From Paludibacteraceae bacterium (GTDB lineage Bacteria > Bacteroidota > Bacteroidia > Bacteroidales > Paludibacteraceae): DNA of 12,898 nt. The stretch lies in the NCBI GenBank assembly GCA_017648235.1, contig JAGCIZ010000239.1, forward strand, positions 1 through 12,898, in the 5' to 3' direction. A model generated the notes under the pieces. The model saw only the letters and a program-made list of their open reading frames with translations. It ran no database searches and had not been told where the DNA came from. Positions within the stretch are counted from its first letter, which is position 1, and every line of letters starts with the position of its first letter. The position numbers were made by a program, and so were the translations under genes. Below, piece by piece: positions 1-6,811 of this stretch.

Positions 1-915
1 GAAGAAATTCCAAAGGATTTGTTGCAACTTGTTGAAGATGCTGTTTTAAATAAACATAAAGATGCTGCAGAAAATTTGATATCTTATGCACAGAGAATGC
101 AAAATAAGGAGTTGAAAAAGGAAACTTCTGCATTAACTTGGCGTGAAAACTCTTTGGAAAATCGTTTGGAATATGCGTTAGTGCATGGTGTAGGTGAATT
201 TTTAGAAGAGGATTTGGAAGAAGCCCTTAGAAAATATCCTACAGCAATCGAAATTATTGAAAAACCACTTATGGATGCAATGAATCAAGTGGGAAGGTTG
301 TTTGGTGATGGAAAAATGTTCTTGCCACAAGTTGTGAAAACTGCGCGTACAATGAAGAAGGCGGTTGCTATTTTGCAACCAGTTATCGAACAACAACGGC
401 AAACTATTCAAACAAAGGCAGGTAAGGTGCTAGTTGCTACAGTAAAAGGAGATGTTCATGATATAGGTAAAAATATTGTGAATGTAGTTCTAGCATGTAA
501 TAACTTCGATGTGATAGATTTGGGCGTGATGGTTGATTCGGAGGTTATTGTAGAAAAAGCGATATCTGAAAAAGTAGATGTTATTTGTTTGAGTGGATTA
601 ATTACTCCATCATTGGAGGAAATGTGTAATGTAGCCAAATTGCTACAACAAAAAGGAGTAAAAATACCACTTGTAGTTGGAGGAGCAACAACTTCGAAGA
701 TTCATACTGCAGTGAAAATAGCTCCTTGTTATTCAGCTCCAGTGATTCATGTAAAAGATGCTTCACAAAATTGTTTTGCTGTAGTTCAGTTGGTAAATAA
801 GAATGCGGAATTCGTTGAAAAAATAGCAGAAGAATATAACGTCTTAAGACTCTCTCAGCAACAACCAACATTGCTTTCTTATCAAGAAGCCAAACAAAAT
901 AGATTGAAAAACTAA
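1..915 (+). CDS. metH: Methionine synthase, cobalamin-dependent (C-terminal part, 5' end outside window)
   Basis: The reading frame is open from base 1, so only the last 304 residues of the protein are visible. The family moves a methyl group from methyltetrahydrofolate to homocysteine through cobalamin in the cytoplasm. Visible here are the four-helix cap domain (about residues 50-130 of this fragment) and then the Rossmann-like B12-binding domain. That domain carries DVHDIGKN, whose His (codon at 457-459) is the lower axial cobalt ligand, followed by SGLITPS and GGATTS, which line the corrinoid pocket. The protein stops at NRLKN, where family members usually run on into a reactivation (AdoMet-binding) domain of about 300 residues. 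No remnant of that domain is seen: the next gene starts 15 bp later. This is therefore a clean short form, as known for Thermotoga maritima MetH, and reactivation would need a separate protein. Identity is secure; how reactivation occurs is inference. Confidence 0.95.
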   Translation, partial: EEIPKDLLQLVEDAVLNKHKDAAENLISYAQRMQNKELKKETSALTWRENSLENRLEYALVHGVGEFLEEDLEEALRKYPTAIEIIEKPLMDAMNQVGRLFGDGKMFLPQVVKTARTMKKAVAILQPVIEQQRQTIQTKAGKVLVATVKGDVHDIGKNIVNVVLACNNFDVIDLGVMVDSEVIVEKAISEKVDVICLSGLITPSLEEMCNVAKLLQQKGVKIPLVVGGATTSKIHTAVKIAPCYSAPVIHVKDASQNCFAVVQLVNKNAEFVEKIAEEYNVLRLSQQQPTLLSYQEAKQNRLKN

Positions 916-930
916 CAAAAGAATAAAATA

Positions 931-2256
931 ATGAAAAAAGCACTTTTTGTATGTTTTTTTGTACTCTTTTCGAGTATTTCTTTTTCGCAAAGTAACGAAG
1001 CATTGTCTACAAAAGCAGCTCAAGGCGATGCGCGGTCTCAATTTCTTCTTGGTTATCGTTTTTTGACGGGGGAGGGTGTTGACAAAAATCCAGAGCGTGC
1101 ATTTCATTGGCTATACGAAGCTGCTATACAAAATCATCCTGATGCCCAGAATTATTTAGGAATATGTTATAGTCAAGGAATTGGTACGGAGAAGAACTTG
1201 CAAAAGGCATTGGAGTACTTTTCCCAATCTGCGGCAAACGAAAATGCTTGGGGCGAATTTAATTTGGCAACTTGTTACTATTATGGCGATGGAACAGCTA
1301 TAGATTATCCTAAAGCATTTTATTATTTCAAAAAATCTGCAATTAAAGGAAATGCCTCGGCTTGGACAAAAATGGGAGAATGTTATCTCAATGGTCAAGG
1401 AATTCAACAAGATTTTGATAATGCTATGAAGTGTTTTCAAAATGGTTCTGATGGGAATGATGAACTGTCGCAGTTTCAAATTGGGTTGATGTATTATGAG
1501 GGAAAGGGTGTTAGAAGAGATTATAGTAAAGCATTAGAGTGGTTTTCTTTAGCTTCAAATAAAAATAATACTGGACAAGGACATCCTTGGGCAGAATATT
1601 ATGTTGGACTTTGTCATAAGAATGGTTTTGGTACAAAACAAAATCTTGATGTTGCTTTGAAATTTTTTAAAAAATCTGCTCAAAAAAAATATGACTTGGC
1701 TCAGTACGAATTGGCTTTTTGCAACGAAAATGGATTAGGAACTGATATTGACTTCAAAGAAGCTTATTTTTGGTATAAAGAGGCTCAGAAACAAAACAAT
1801 GAGGAAGCTATTAAGGAACTTAAAAAATACCATTTCTTCTCTATTTTTTTGCCATTTTATGCTCAAAAAAAATATGGAAATTCAGTAATTGTTACAGACT
1901 CAATAAAAGAAGAAGCTGAACAAGTTTTTATTAATGCAAAAAAATCGTTTTTGCCATTGGAAACCTTCATGCTTGGGAATTACGATATGAATCTGTTGGG
2001 ATTCAAAGGATATTCGCAACAATTGGATTCTTTCTTTGTTGCTATACCAAGGGAAATTTCAAAGGATTTTAAGGCTAATTGGAGAAAAAAATTTGATATT
2101 GTTCCTTCATATAATATTCAAGATGATGACATTTACATATCTAGAGTTGGATTTATCTATAAGAATAATAAAAGGATTCGCTTTTATTCCACACCGATAA
2201 ATAAAATTCGTTTTGATTTGGAAAAAATAATTGAAGTGATATCTTCTAAAGATTAA
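931..2256 (+). CDS. Secreted Sel1-like repeat protein with uncharacterised C-terminal region
   Basis: This 441-residue protein starts with a Sec signal peptide: MKK, then a hydrophobic stretch to about residue 18, with probable cleavage near SFSQ-S. Residues 29-300 hold about seven Sel1-type TPR-like repeats of roughly 36 residues, recognisable from recurring AxxGxxxAxxxLGxxYxxGxG signatures, for example FLLGYRFLTGEGV, YLGICYSQGIG and IGLMYYEGKGV. Such repeats form alpha-solenoid surfaces that bind other proteins. The last 130 residues, after a hydrophobic patch HFFSIFLPFY at 301-310, do not resemble anything I recognise. The gene starts 15 bp after metH and ends 11 bp before the rsmF-like gene, so it probably shares their transcript, although no functional link is evident. 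A periplasmic or outer-membrane-associated location is inferred from the signal peptide. There is no catalytic motif, so a specific function cannot be assigned. Confidence 0.85.
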   Translation: MKKALFVCFFVLFSSISFSQSNEALSTKAAQGDARSQFLLGYRFLTGEGVDKNPERAFHWLYEAAIQNHPDAQNYLGICYSQGIGTEKNLQKALEYFSQSAANENAWGEFNLATCYYYGDGTAIDYPKAFYYFKKSAIKGNASAWTKMGECYLNGQGIQQDFDNAMKCFQNGSDGNDELSQFQIGLMYYEGKGVRRDYSKALEWFSLASNKNNTGQGHPWAEYYVGLCHKNGFGTKQNLDVALKFFKKSAQKKYDLAQYELAFCNENGLGTDIDFKEAYFWYKEAQKQNNEEAIKELKKYHFFSIFLPFYAQKKYGNSVIVTDSIKEEAEQVFINAKKSFLPLETFMLGNYDMNLLGFKGYSQQLDSFFVAIPREISKDFKANWRKKFDIVPSYNIQDDDIYISRVGFIYKNNKRIRFYSTPINKIRFDLEKIIEVISSKD

Positions 2257-2267
2257 TCATTTTACAG

Positions 2268-3590
2268 ATGAACCTTCCTATTGATTTTATTGATGTTACA
2301 AAAGAACTTCTTGGAGAGGAGTGGGATAGTTTTTATCATGCACTTAAAGACCTTTCCCCAACATCTATTCGCTACAACAATAAAGTAGAAGAATTTGAAC
2401 AAAATCAAGAAAAAGTAGCTTGGTGTGAAAAAGGGTTTTACCTCAGCAAACGTCCGTCGTTTACATTTGATCCACTTTTTCATGCAGGAGTTTATTATGT
2501 TCAAGAGGCTTCATCAATGTTTTTAGAGCAAGCAGTGAAACAATTTGTTAAAACTCCTGTCGTTGCTCTTGATTTATGTGCAGCTCCAGGAGGAAAGTCA
2601 ACGCACTTAATTGATTTGTTGCCGAAAAATAGTATTTTGATTTCTAATGAAATAAATCGTCAAAGAGCTTTTGTATTATCGGAAAACATCCAGAAATGGG
2701 GCAATACGAATTGTATTGTAACAAACACTTCTCCTGCCGATTTTGAACGATATCAAGGAATGTTTGATTTTATTTTGGTTGATGCTCCTTGTTCTGGAGA
2801 AGGAATGTTTCGCAAAGACCCAAATTCTATAACAGAATGGTCACTTAAGAATGTAGAGAATTGTGTTTCTCGTCAGCGAGATATTTTATCCAAAATATGG
2901 GGCACACTAAAGGAAGAAGGTATTTTAGTATATAGTACTTGTACTTATAATCGTCATGAAAATGAGGAAAATGTTCAATGGTTAAAAGATACTTTTTCCG
3001 CTGAGGTCCTTACTATAAAATGTGATTCTCAATGGAACGTTACTCAAAATGAATATGGATGTAGGTTTCTCCCTCATCGAACTAAAGGAGAGGGTTTTTT
3101 TGTTAGTGTCTTACAAAAGAAAACCTCCGAGAATCCTGTTAAATTAAAACCTTTGAATTCTTATAAAATCAAAAATATAGAACTTCTAAATTGTTTAAAA
3201 AGTAGTGATTCATTTTCTCTTCTTTCTCATCAGGATATTTTGTATGCAGTTCCTCAAGCAATGGAATCGCTGGTGCAGAATTTACTAAAAAACAACACTG
3301 TTTTGCACGCAGGTGTTGTTTTGGCACAACAAAAGGGAAAAGATTTTATTCCTCAAACAGGACTTGCTTTAAGTAAGTCGGTTGATTTGTCTAAAGTAAA
3401 TAGTTGTAATGTGGATAAGGAGACTGCTGTGCGTTTTTTGCAAAAAGAAAACATTCTAATCAATTCATCAGAAGGTTTTGTTCTTATTTCTTATCAAAAT
3501 GTACCTCTCGGTTGGGTTAAAAATTTAGGTAATCGTTGCAATAATCTTTATCCTAAAGAGTGGAGAATTAGAAATAAACAAGTTTTTTGA
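2268..3590 (+). CDS. rsmF: 16S rRNA (cytosine-C5) methyltransferase, RsmF/NOL1-NOP2-Sun family
   Basis: This 440-residue cytoplasmic enzyme is of the type that uses AdoMet to make 5-methylcytosine in rRNA; in E. coli RsmF the target is C1407 of 16S rRNA. The AdoMet-binding motif DLCAAPGGKSTHL lies at residues 102-114. Motif IV, DAPCSGEGMF (Cys175), and motif VI, YSTCTYNRHE (Cys225), supply the two cysteines of this family; the TC cysteine is the nucleophile and the PC cysteine assists product release. GEGMFRKDP is characteristic of the RsmF branch rather than RsmB. Residues from about 260 to the end fit the RsmF C-terminal PUA-like region, with a GLALSKSV segment. The start at 2268 is preceded by A/T-rich sequence without a Shine-Dalgarno site. 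The gene follows the Sel1 protein by 11 bp and is probably co-transcribed. Its stop codon directly abuts the stop codon of the opposite-strand radical SAM gene. The exact target base is inferred from family resemblance. Confidence 0.9.
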   Translation: MNLPIDFIDVTKELLGEEWDSFYHALKDLSPTSIRYNNKVEEFEQNQEKVAWCEKGFYLSKRPSFTFDPLFHAGVYYVQEASSMFLEQAVKQFVKTPVVALDLCAAPGGKSTHLIDLLPKNSILISNEINRQRAFVLSENIQKWGNTNCIVTNTSPADFERYQGMFDFILVDAPCSGEGMFRKDPNSITEWSLKNVENCVSRQRDILSKIWGTLKEEGILVYSTCTYNRHENEENVQWLKDTFSAEVLTIKCDSQWNVTQNEYGCRFLPHRTKGEGFFVSVLQKKTSENPVKLKPLNSYKIKNIELLNCLKSSDSFSLLSHQDILYAVPQAMESLVQNLLKNNTVLHAGVVLAQQKGKDFIPQTGLALSKSVDLSKVNSCNVDKETAVRFLQKENILINSSEGFVLISYQNVPLGWVKNLGNRCNNLYPKEWRIRNKQVF

Positions 3591-4562
3591 TTATTCATTG
3601 CAGTTTTGACAAATTTCAAATTGTTTTCTGTTTCTAAAAACTTGCTTCCTAAATTCTTCAAATTTTTCTCCAATCCATATATTTTTGAAATTTTCATTTG
3701 AAATATTTCCCATTATGTGAGTGGAAGATTTGTCGTAACAGCAAGGCAGAACATTCCCATCTGCATCAATAACAGCACCACCAAAAATTCTTAAGCACCT
3801 ATTGTGTAGTTTCTTTTTTAGTCGCCAATTTTCTCCATCTTTAACATATCGACTGTATTTCTTGTTATTGGGAATAAGATTTTCTTTTTTGTTGAAATCA
3901 TAAATTTGAGCTGTTTTTATAGAAACTTTGTCAGCCCCCCACATAATGCCTAGTTTTTTTATTTCATCAATTTGATGTTCGTTGTGACTAAATACTATAA
4001 ATTGAACTTCTATCAACAACTTTTTGCTTTTTCCTCTTTCTTTATTGAGATAACTTATAGAATCAATAGCTTTTTGTAAACTTCCTCCTTTACGGTATTT
4101 TTCATATGTCTGTTGGTCTGTACCATCAATTGAAATGATGATTTTGTTTAATCCTGATTCGATAATTTTTTTTGCTATTTCTTTGTTGATAAGTTGAGCG
4201 TTTGTGGAAATTATGGTGTAAATGTTCTTTTTATAGGCATAATGAATCATCTCAAAGATGTTTTGGTTTAAGAAAGGTTCTCCTTGAAAGTATATCATAC
4301 AACAGTATAGGGATCTATATGTTTCGTCAATTACTTTTTTGAAAAAAGGCATAGAAAGTCTTCTTGATTCTCTTTTGATTTGTGAATTGCCCATTGGACA
4401 TTCTGGGCACATCAAATTACATCCTGCAAAACTTTCAAAAGAAAGAAAATAGGGCATATGTTTTATAAAAATGTGTTTTTTATAAACAAATGAGACAATG
4501 TAAGTCAATAGTAATTTGACTAAGTTAAATAACTTTTGGAAAGAAAAAAAGTACTTAATCAT
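3591..4562 (-). CDS. Radical SAM/SPASM domain protein of unknown substrate
   Basis: This is a 323-residue protein if it starts at the ATG at 4562. The frame stays open to a TTG at 4574, but the ATG is the better start. The radical SAM motif CNLMCPEC (Cys48, Cys52, Cys55) binds the 4Fe-4S cluster that cleaves AdoMet. QGEPFLN and the IISIDGTDQQTYEKYR segment match the core barrel of SPASM-type enzymes. The C-terminal part has Cys256, Cys274-Cys275 and Cys318-x2-Cys321, consistent with a SPASM-like auxiliary iron-sulfur site. Residues 1-40 are hydrophobic and basic (FFSFQKLFNLVKLLLTYIVSF) and could attach the protein to the membrane. It resembles an uncharacterised Bacteroidetes radical SAM/SPASM family that I recall from many genomes. 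No peptide precursor gene is visible beside it. Arg codons are mostly AGA/AGG (10 of 13) and only one is CGT, unlike its neighbours, so it may be weakly expressed or acquired. Substrate unknown. Confidence 0.85.
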   Translation of the reverse strand: MIKYFFSFQKLFNLVKLLLTYIVSFVYKKHIFIKHMPYFLSFESFAGCNLMCPECPMGNSQIKRESRRLSMPFFKKVIDETYRSLYCCMIYFQGEPFLNQNIFEMIHYAYKKNIYTIISTNAQLINKEIAKKIIESGLNKIIISIDGTDQQTYEKYRKGGSLQKAIDSISYLNKERGKSKKLLIEVQFIVFSHNEHQIDEIKKLGIMWGADKVSIKTAQIYDFNKKENLIPNNKKYSRYVKDGENWRLKKKLHNRCLRIFGGAVIDADGNVLPCCYDKSSTHIMGNISNENFKNIWIGEKFEEFRKQVFRNRKQFEICQNCNE

Positions 4563-4607
4563 TAGCAAGAACAAAGCAAAAATGTAATTCTATGTGTATT
4601 TTTTTTA

Positions 4608-4615
4608 CAAAAGTA
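4608..4615 (-). promoter_or_regulatory. Probable promoter -7 element for the radical SAM gene
   Basis: Read on the minus strand this is TACTTTTG, a match to the Bacteroidetes -7 element TAnnTTTG. The start of transcription would fall near 4604, about 40 nt before the ATG at 4562. I see no good TTTG at the expected -33 distance, so support rests on the -7 match and its position in the divergent intergenic region. Confidence 0.45.
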
Positions 4616-4619
4616 GTTA

Positions 4620-4647
4620 TTTGTTTAGCCAATACTTCTTATATTTG
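4620..4647 (+). promoter_or_regulatory. Probable promoter of the OmpA-like/TPR lipoprotein gene
   Basis: TATATTTG at 4640-4647 matches the Bacteroidetes -7 consensus TAnnTTTG. A TTTG at 4620-4623 could be the -33 element, but the spacer is 16 bp rather than the usual 19-21 bp. Transcription would begin near 4651, giving a leader of about 43 nt before the ATG at 4694. The leader is A/T-rich and has no Shine-Dalgarno site. Confidence 0.55.
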
Positions 4648-4693
4648 CGAATAATTTTGATTTTGAATATTTATTAACTAAATTTTAAAAAGA

Positions 4694-6394
4694 ATGAGAA
4701 AACATTTGATTGCTGGTTTATCAGCTTGTTTGGCACTAGCATTTGTTGTTAGTGGTTGTGGAAAACCACAAAGTATTGCAGACGAGTGGGTTACTATTGT
4801 ACCTTCTCCGATGGAAAGTCATGCTTCTAAAGTTAGAGTAGAAGTGAAAGTGAACTATCCTGTTAAGTATTTTAAAAAGAAAATGGTGTTGACTGTTACT
4901 CCTGCTTTGGCAACTGCAACAGATACATTGTTTACAGAAACTGTTGTTTATCAAGGAGAAAAAGTAACAGATAACAACGAAGTTGTTAAATACAAAGTAG
5001 GTGGTCCATATAGCTTTATTTCTGCTTTTGATTACAACGAAAAATTCTTGCAAGCAGATTTGATATTGAAATGCGTTGCTACAGTAAAAGACAAAGAGTA
5101 CGATTTGGGTTATGTAACAATCGGAAAAGGAATTCTTGCAACTTCAGAATTGGTTAATTTCCAAGCATTGAAACCTGCTATTGCTCCTAACAACTTCCAA
5201 CGTGTGATTACAGAAAAGAAAGAAGCTGAAATCCGTTTCTTGATTCAACAATCTAATTTGCGTTCGTCAGAATTGTCTTCTGAAGCATTGGCAGAATTGA
5301 TTAAAAAAATCGATGAAGCTAAAGATGCTCAAAATCAAGAAATTAAAGGTTTGGAAATTTCTTCTTATGCATCTCCTGATGGTTGCTTGAAGTTGAATGA
5401 ATCATTGGCATCTCGTCGTGATAAAGAAACTACAAAATACATCAATCGTCAAATTAAAAAATTGAAAACTGAAGTTGCTTTGAGCAATAAACTTAGTGCA
5501 GAAGACTGGGATGGTTTCCAATCTTTGATGCAAGAATCAGAAATCGACGACAAAGAAGTTATTTTGCGAATTCTTTCTATGTATGAAGATCCTGAAGAAC
5601 GTGAACGTGAAATCAAAAATATTTCAGCTGTATACAAAGCTATTGCAGATGAAATCCTTCCTCAACTTCGTCGTTCTAAAATGACATTGTCAGTAGATGT
5701 TATTGGAAAATCTGATGAAGAAATTAAAGAATTAGTTAAAAACGATAGCCAAGCTCTTTCTTATGAAGAATTGCTTTATGCAGCAACTTTATTTGAAGAT
5801 CTTGATCAACAAATTGCAATCTACAACCAAAATATTGAAAGAAACAATATGGATTGGAGAGCACAAAATAACTTGGGTGTAGCTCTTTACAAACAAGGTA
5901 AGTTTGCTGACGCAGAACGTGCTTTCACAAAAGCTGTAGAATTGAAAGGAGATGAACCTATTGCAAATTTCAACGCTGGATTGGTTGCTTTGGCAAATAA
6001 TAACTTAACTGCTGCAGAAGAATACTTTGGTAAATCTGCTAATGTTGGTGAAGGCTTGGAAAGTGCTCAAGGTGCTATGTTGATTAAAAAAGCTGAATAT
6101 CAAAAAGCAGTTGAAGTTCTAAACGGGGAATTCTCTAACAATGAAGGTTTAGCTAAAATTCTTGTTGCAGATTACAACGCTGCTCGTACGGCTCTAACTC
6201 AAGTTGCTAATCCATGCGCAAAAACATATTATCTTTTGGCTGTAGTTAGTGCTCGTGTAAACGATAGCAATTCAGTATTCGAAAACTTGAAAAAAGCAAT
6301 CGAATTGGATGCTAATTGGAAACAATATGCAGCAAAAGATCTTGAATTTGAAAGTTTGTTCGAAAATGAAACTTTCCAATCAATTGTGAAATAA
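4694..6394 (+). CDS. Lipoprotein with OmpA-like domain and C-terminal TPR repeats
   Basis: This 566-residue protein starts with a lipoprotein signal peptide ending in the lipobox VVSGC, with Cys22 as the predicted lipidated residue. Residues 30-160 form a beta-rich region I cannot name. Residues 177-255 resemble an OmpA C-terminal peptidoglycan-binding domain: EIRFLIQQSNLRSSEL, then ISSYASPDGCLKLNESLASRR, where the usual pattern is GYTxxxGxxxxNxxLSxxRA. The second half of that fold seems to resume only at about 310-340 (ILPQLRRSKMTLSVDV), after a charged helical insertion. Residues 358-560 hold TPR-like repeats (NNLGVALYKQGKFADAERAF and following). I infer an envelope-anchored scaffold that may bind peptidoglycan and partner proteins. 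Codon use is strongly biased (13 of 18 Arg codons are CGT), which suggests high expression. It has its own promoter upstream and a strong terminator downstream, so it is probably monocistronic. Confidence 0.85.
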   Translation: MRKHLIAGLSACLALAFVVSGCGKPQSIADEWVTIVPSPMESHASKVRVEVKVNYPVKYFKKKMVLTVTPALATATDTLFTETVVYQGEKVTDNNEVVKYKVGGPYSFISAFDYNEKFLQADLILKCVATVKDKEYDLGYVTIGKGILATSELVNFQALKPAIAPNNFQRVITEKKEAEIRFLIQQSNLRSSELSSEALAELIKKIDEAKDAQNQEIKGLEISSYASPDGCLKLNESLASRRDKETTKYINRQIKKLKTEVALSNKLSAEDWDGFQSLMQESEIDDKEVILRILSMYEDPEEREREIKNISAVYKAIADEILPQLRRSKMTLSVDVIGKSDEEIKELVKNDSQALSYEELLYAATLFEDLDQQIAIYNQNIERNNMDWRAQNNLGVALYKQGKFADAERAFTKAVELKGDEPIANFNAGLVALANNNLTAAEEYFGKSANVGEGLESAQGAMLIKKAEYQKAVEVLNGEFSNNEGLAKILVADYNAARTALTQVANPCAKTYYLLAVVSARVNDSNSVFENLKKAIELDANWKQYAAKDLEFESLFENETFQSIVK

Positions 6395-6412
6395 TAATAG
6401 AAACTTAATAAG

Positions 6413-6447
6413 AAAAAAGGATTGACAAATTTGTCAATCCTTTTTTT
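6413..6447. terminator. Bidirectional intrinsic terminator (perfect palindrome)
   Basis: The half-site AAAAAAGGATTGACAAA at 6413-6429 is followed immediately by its exact reverse complement, giving a 34-bp perfect palindrome. The GGATTGACA stem is flanked by an A-run on one side and a T-run (6441-6447) on the other, so each strand gives a hairpin followed by a U-tract. It lies between the convergent lipoprotein gene (stop at 6394) and the rhaM-like gene (stop at 6471) and can end both transcripts. Confidence 0.9.
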
Positions 6448-6470
6448 ATTTCTCAAAAAAATAAAATTAA

Positions 6471-6800
6471 TTAAAGTTTGAAAATTTGTTCCATCAAACA
6501 CCATTTTTCTGCAGAAGTGGCATTAGAATCAGCTTGCTGAAAACGACTCATATAAGCTTCCCATTCTGCTTGTCTTGGTAGGGTGGCAAGTCGCGCATTA
6601 TCCTTTACCCAGTCAAAGTTATCAACTGTATCAACAATCATAAAAAGCTCATTCTTATGCAAATAAATTTGCATATCAAGAATTCCTACGGCTTTTATGC
6701 CTTCTTTGATTTCTGGCCATACGTTTTGATGTTCTTTTACGTACTGACGAATAAGTTCTTCGTCATTTCTAAGTTTTAGTGTCTGACAATAACGTTTCAT
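6471..6800 (-). CDS. L-rhamnose mutarotase family protein (RhaM/YiiL-like)
   Basis: This is a 109-residue protein of about the usual size of the family (E. coli RhaM is 104). The family interconverts alpha and beta anomers of L-rhamnose in the cytoplasm. The segment YVKEHQNVWPEI (residues 20-31) matches the active-site region YxxxHxxxWPE of E. coli RhaM, where the Tyr and His are catalytic; here they are Tyr20 and His24. The downstream segment DMQIYLHKNELFMIVDT and the C-terminal ending WCLMEQIFKL also fit the family. It is the last gene of a minus-strand run, 11 bp after mutS2, and no rhamnose kinase, isomerase or transporter is present. The true sugar may be rhamnose, fucose or another deoxy-sugar, so I give no gene symbol. 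The ATG at 6800 is preceded only by A/T sequence, as elsewhere in the window. Confidence 0.88.
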   Translation of the reverse strand: MKRYCQTLKLRNDEELIRQYVKEHQNVWPEIKEGIKAVGILDMQIYLHKNELFMIVDTVDNFDWVKDNARLATLPRQAEWEAYMSRFQQADSNATSAEKWCLMEQIFKL

Positions 6801-6811
6801 ATTATTATATT

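Noticed and set aside
602..1107. Two minus-strand frames over the end of metH and start of the Sel1 gene
   Set aside because: They overlap well-supported plus-strand genes, have low-complexity hydrophobic composition and no family resemblance.
3591..6394. Possible peptide-modification or defence island built from the radical SAM gene and the adjacent lipoprotein
   Set aside because: The two genes diverge, have separate promoters and very different codon use, and no precursor peptide, protease, transporter, nuclease or toxin gene is present. A joint system is not supported.
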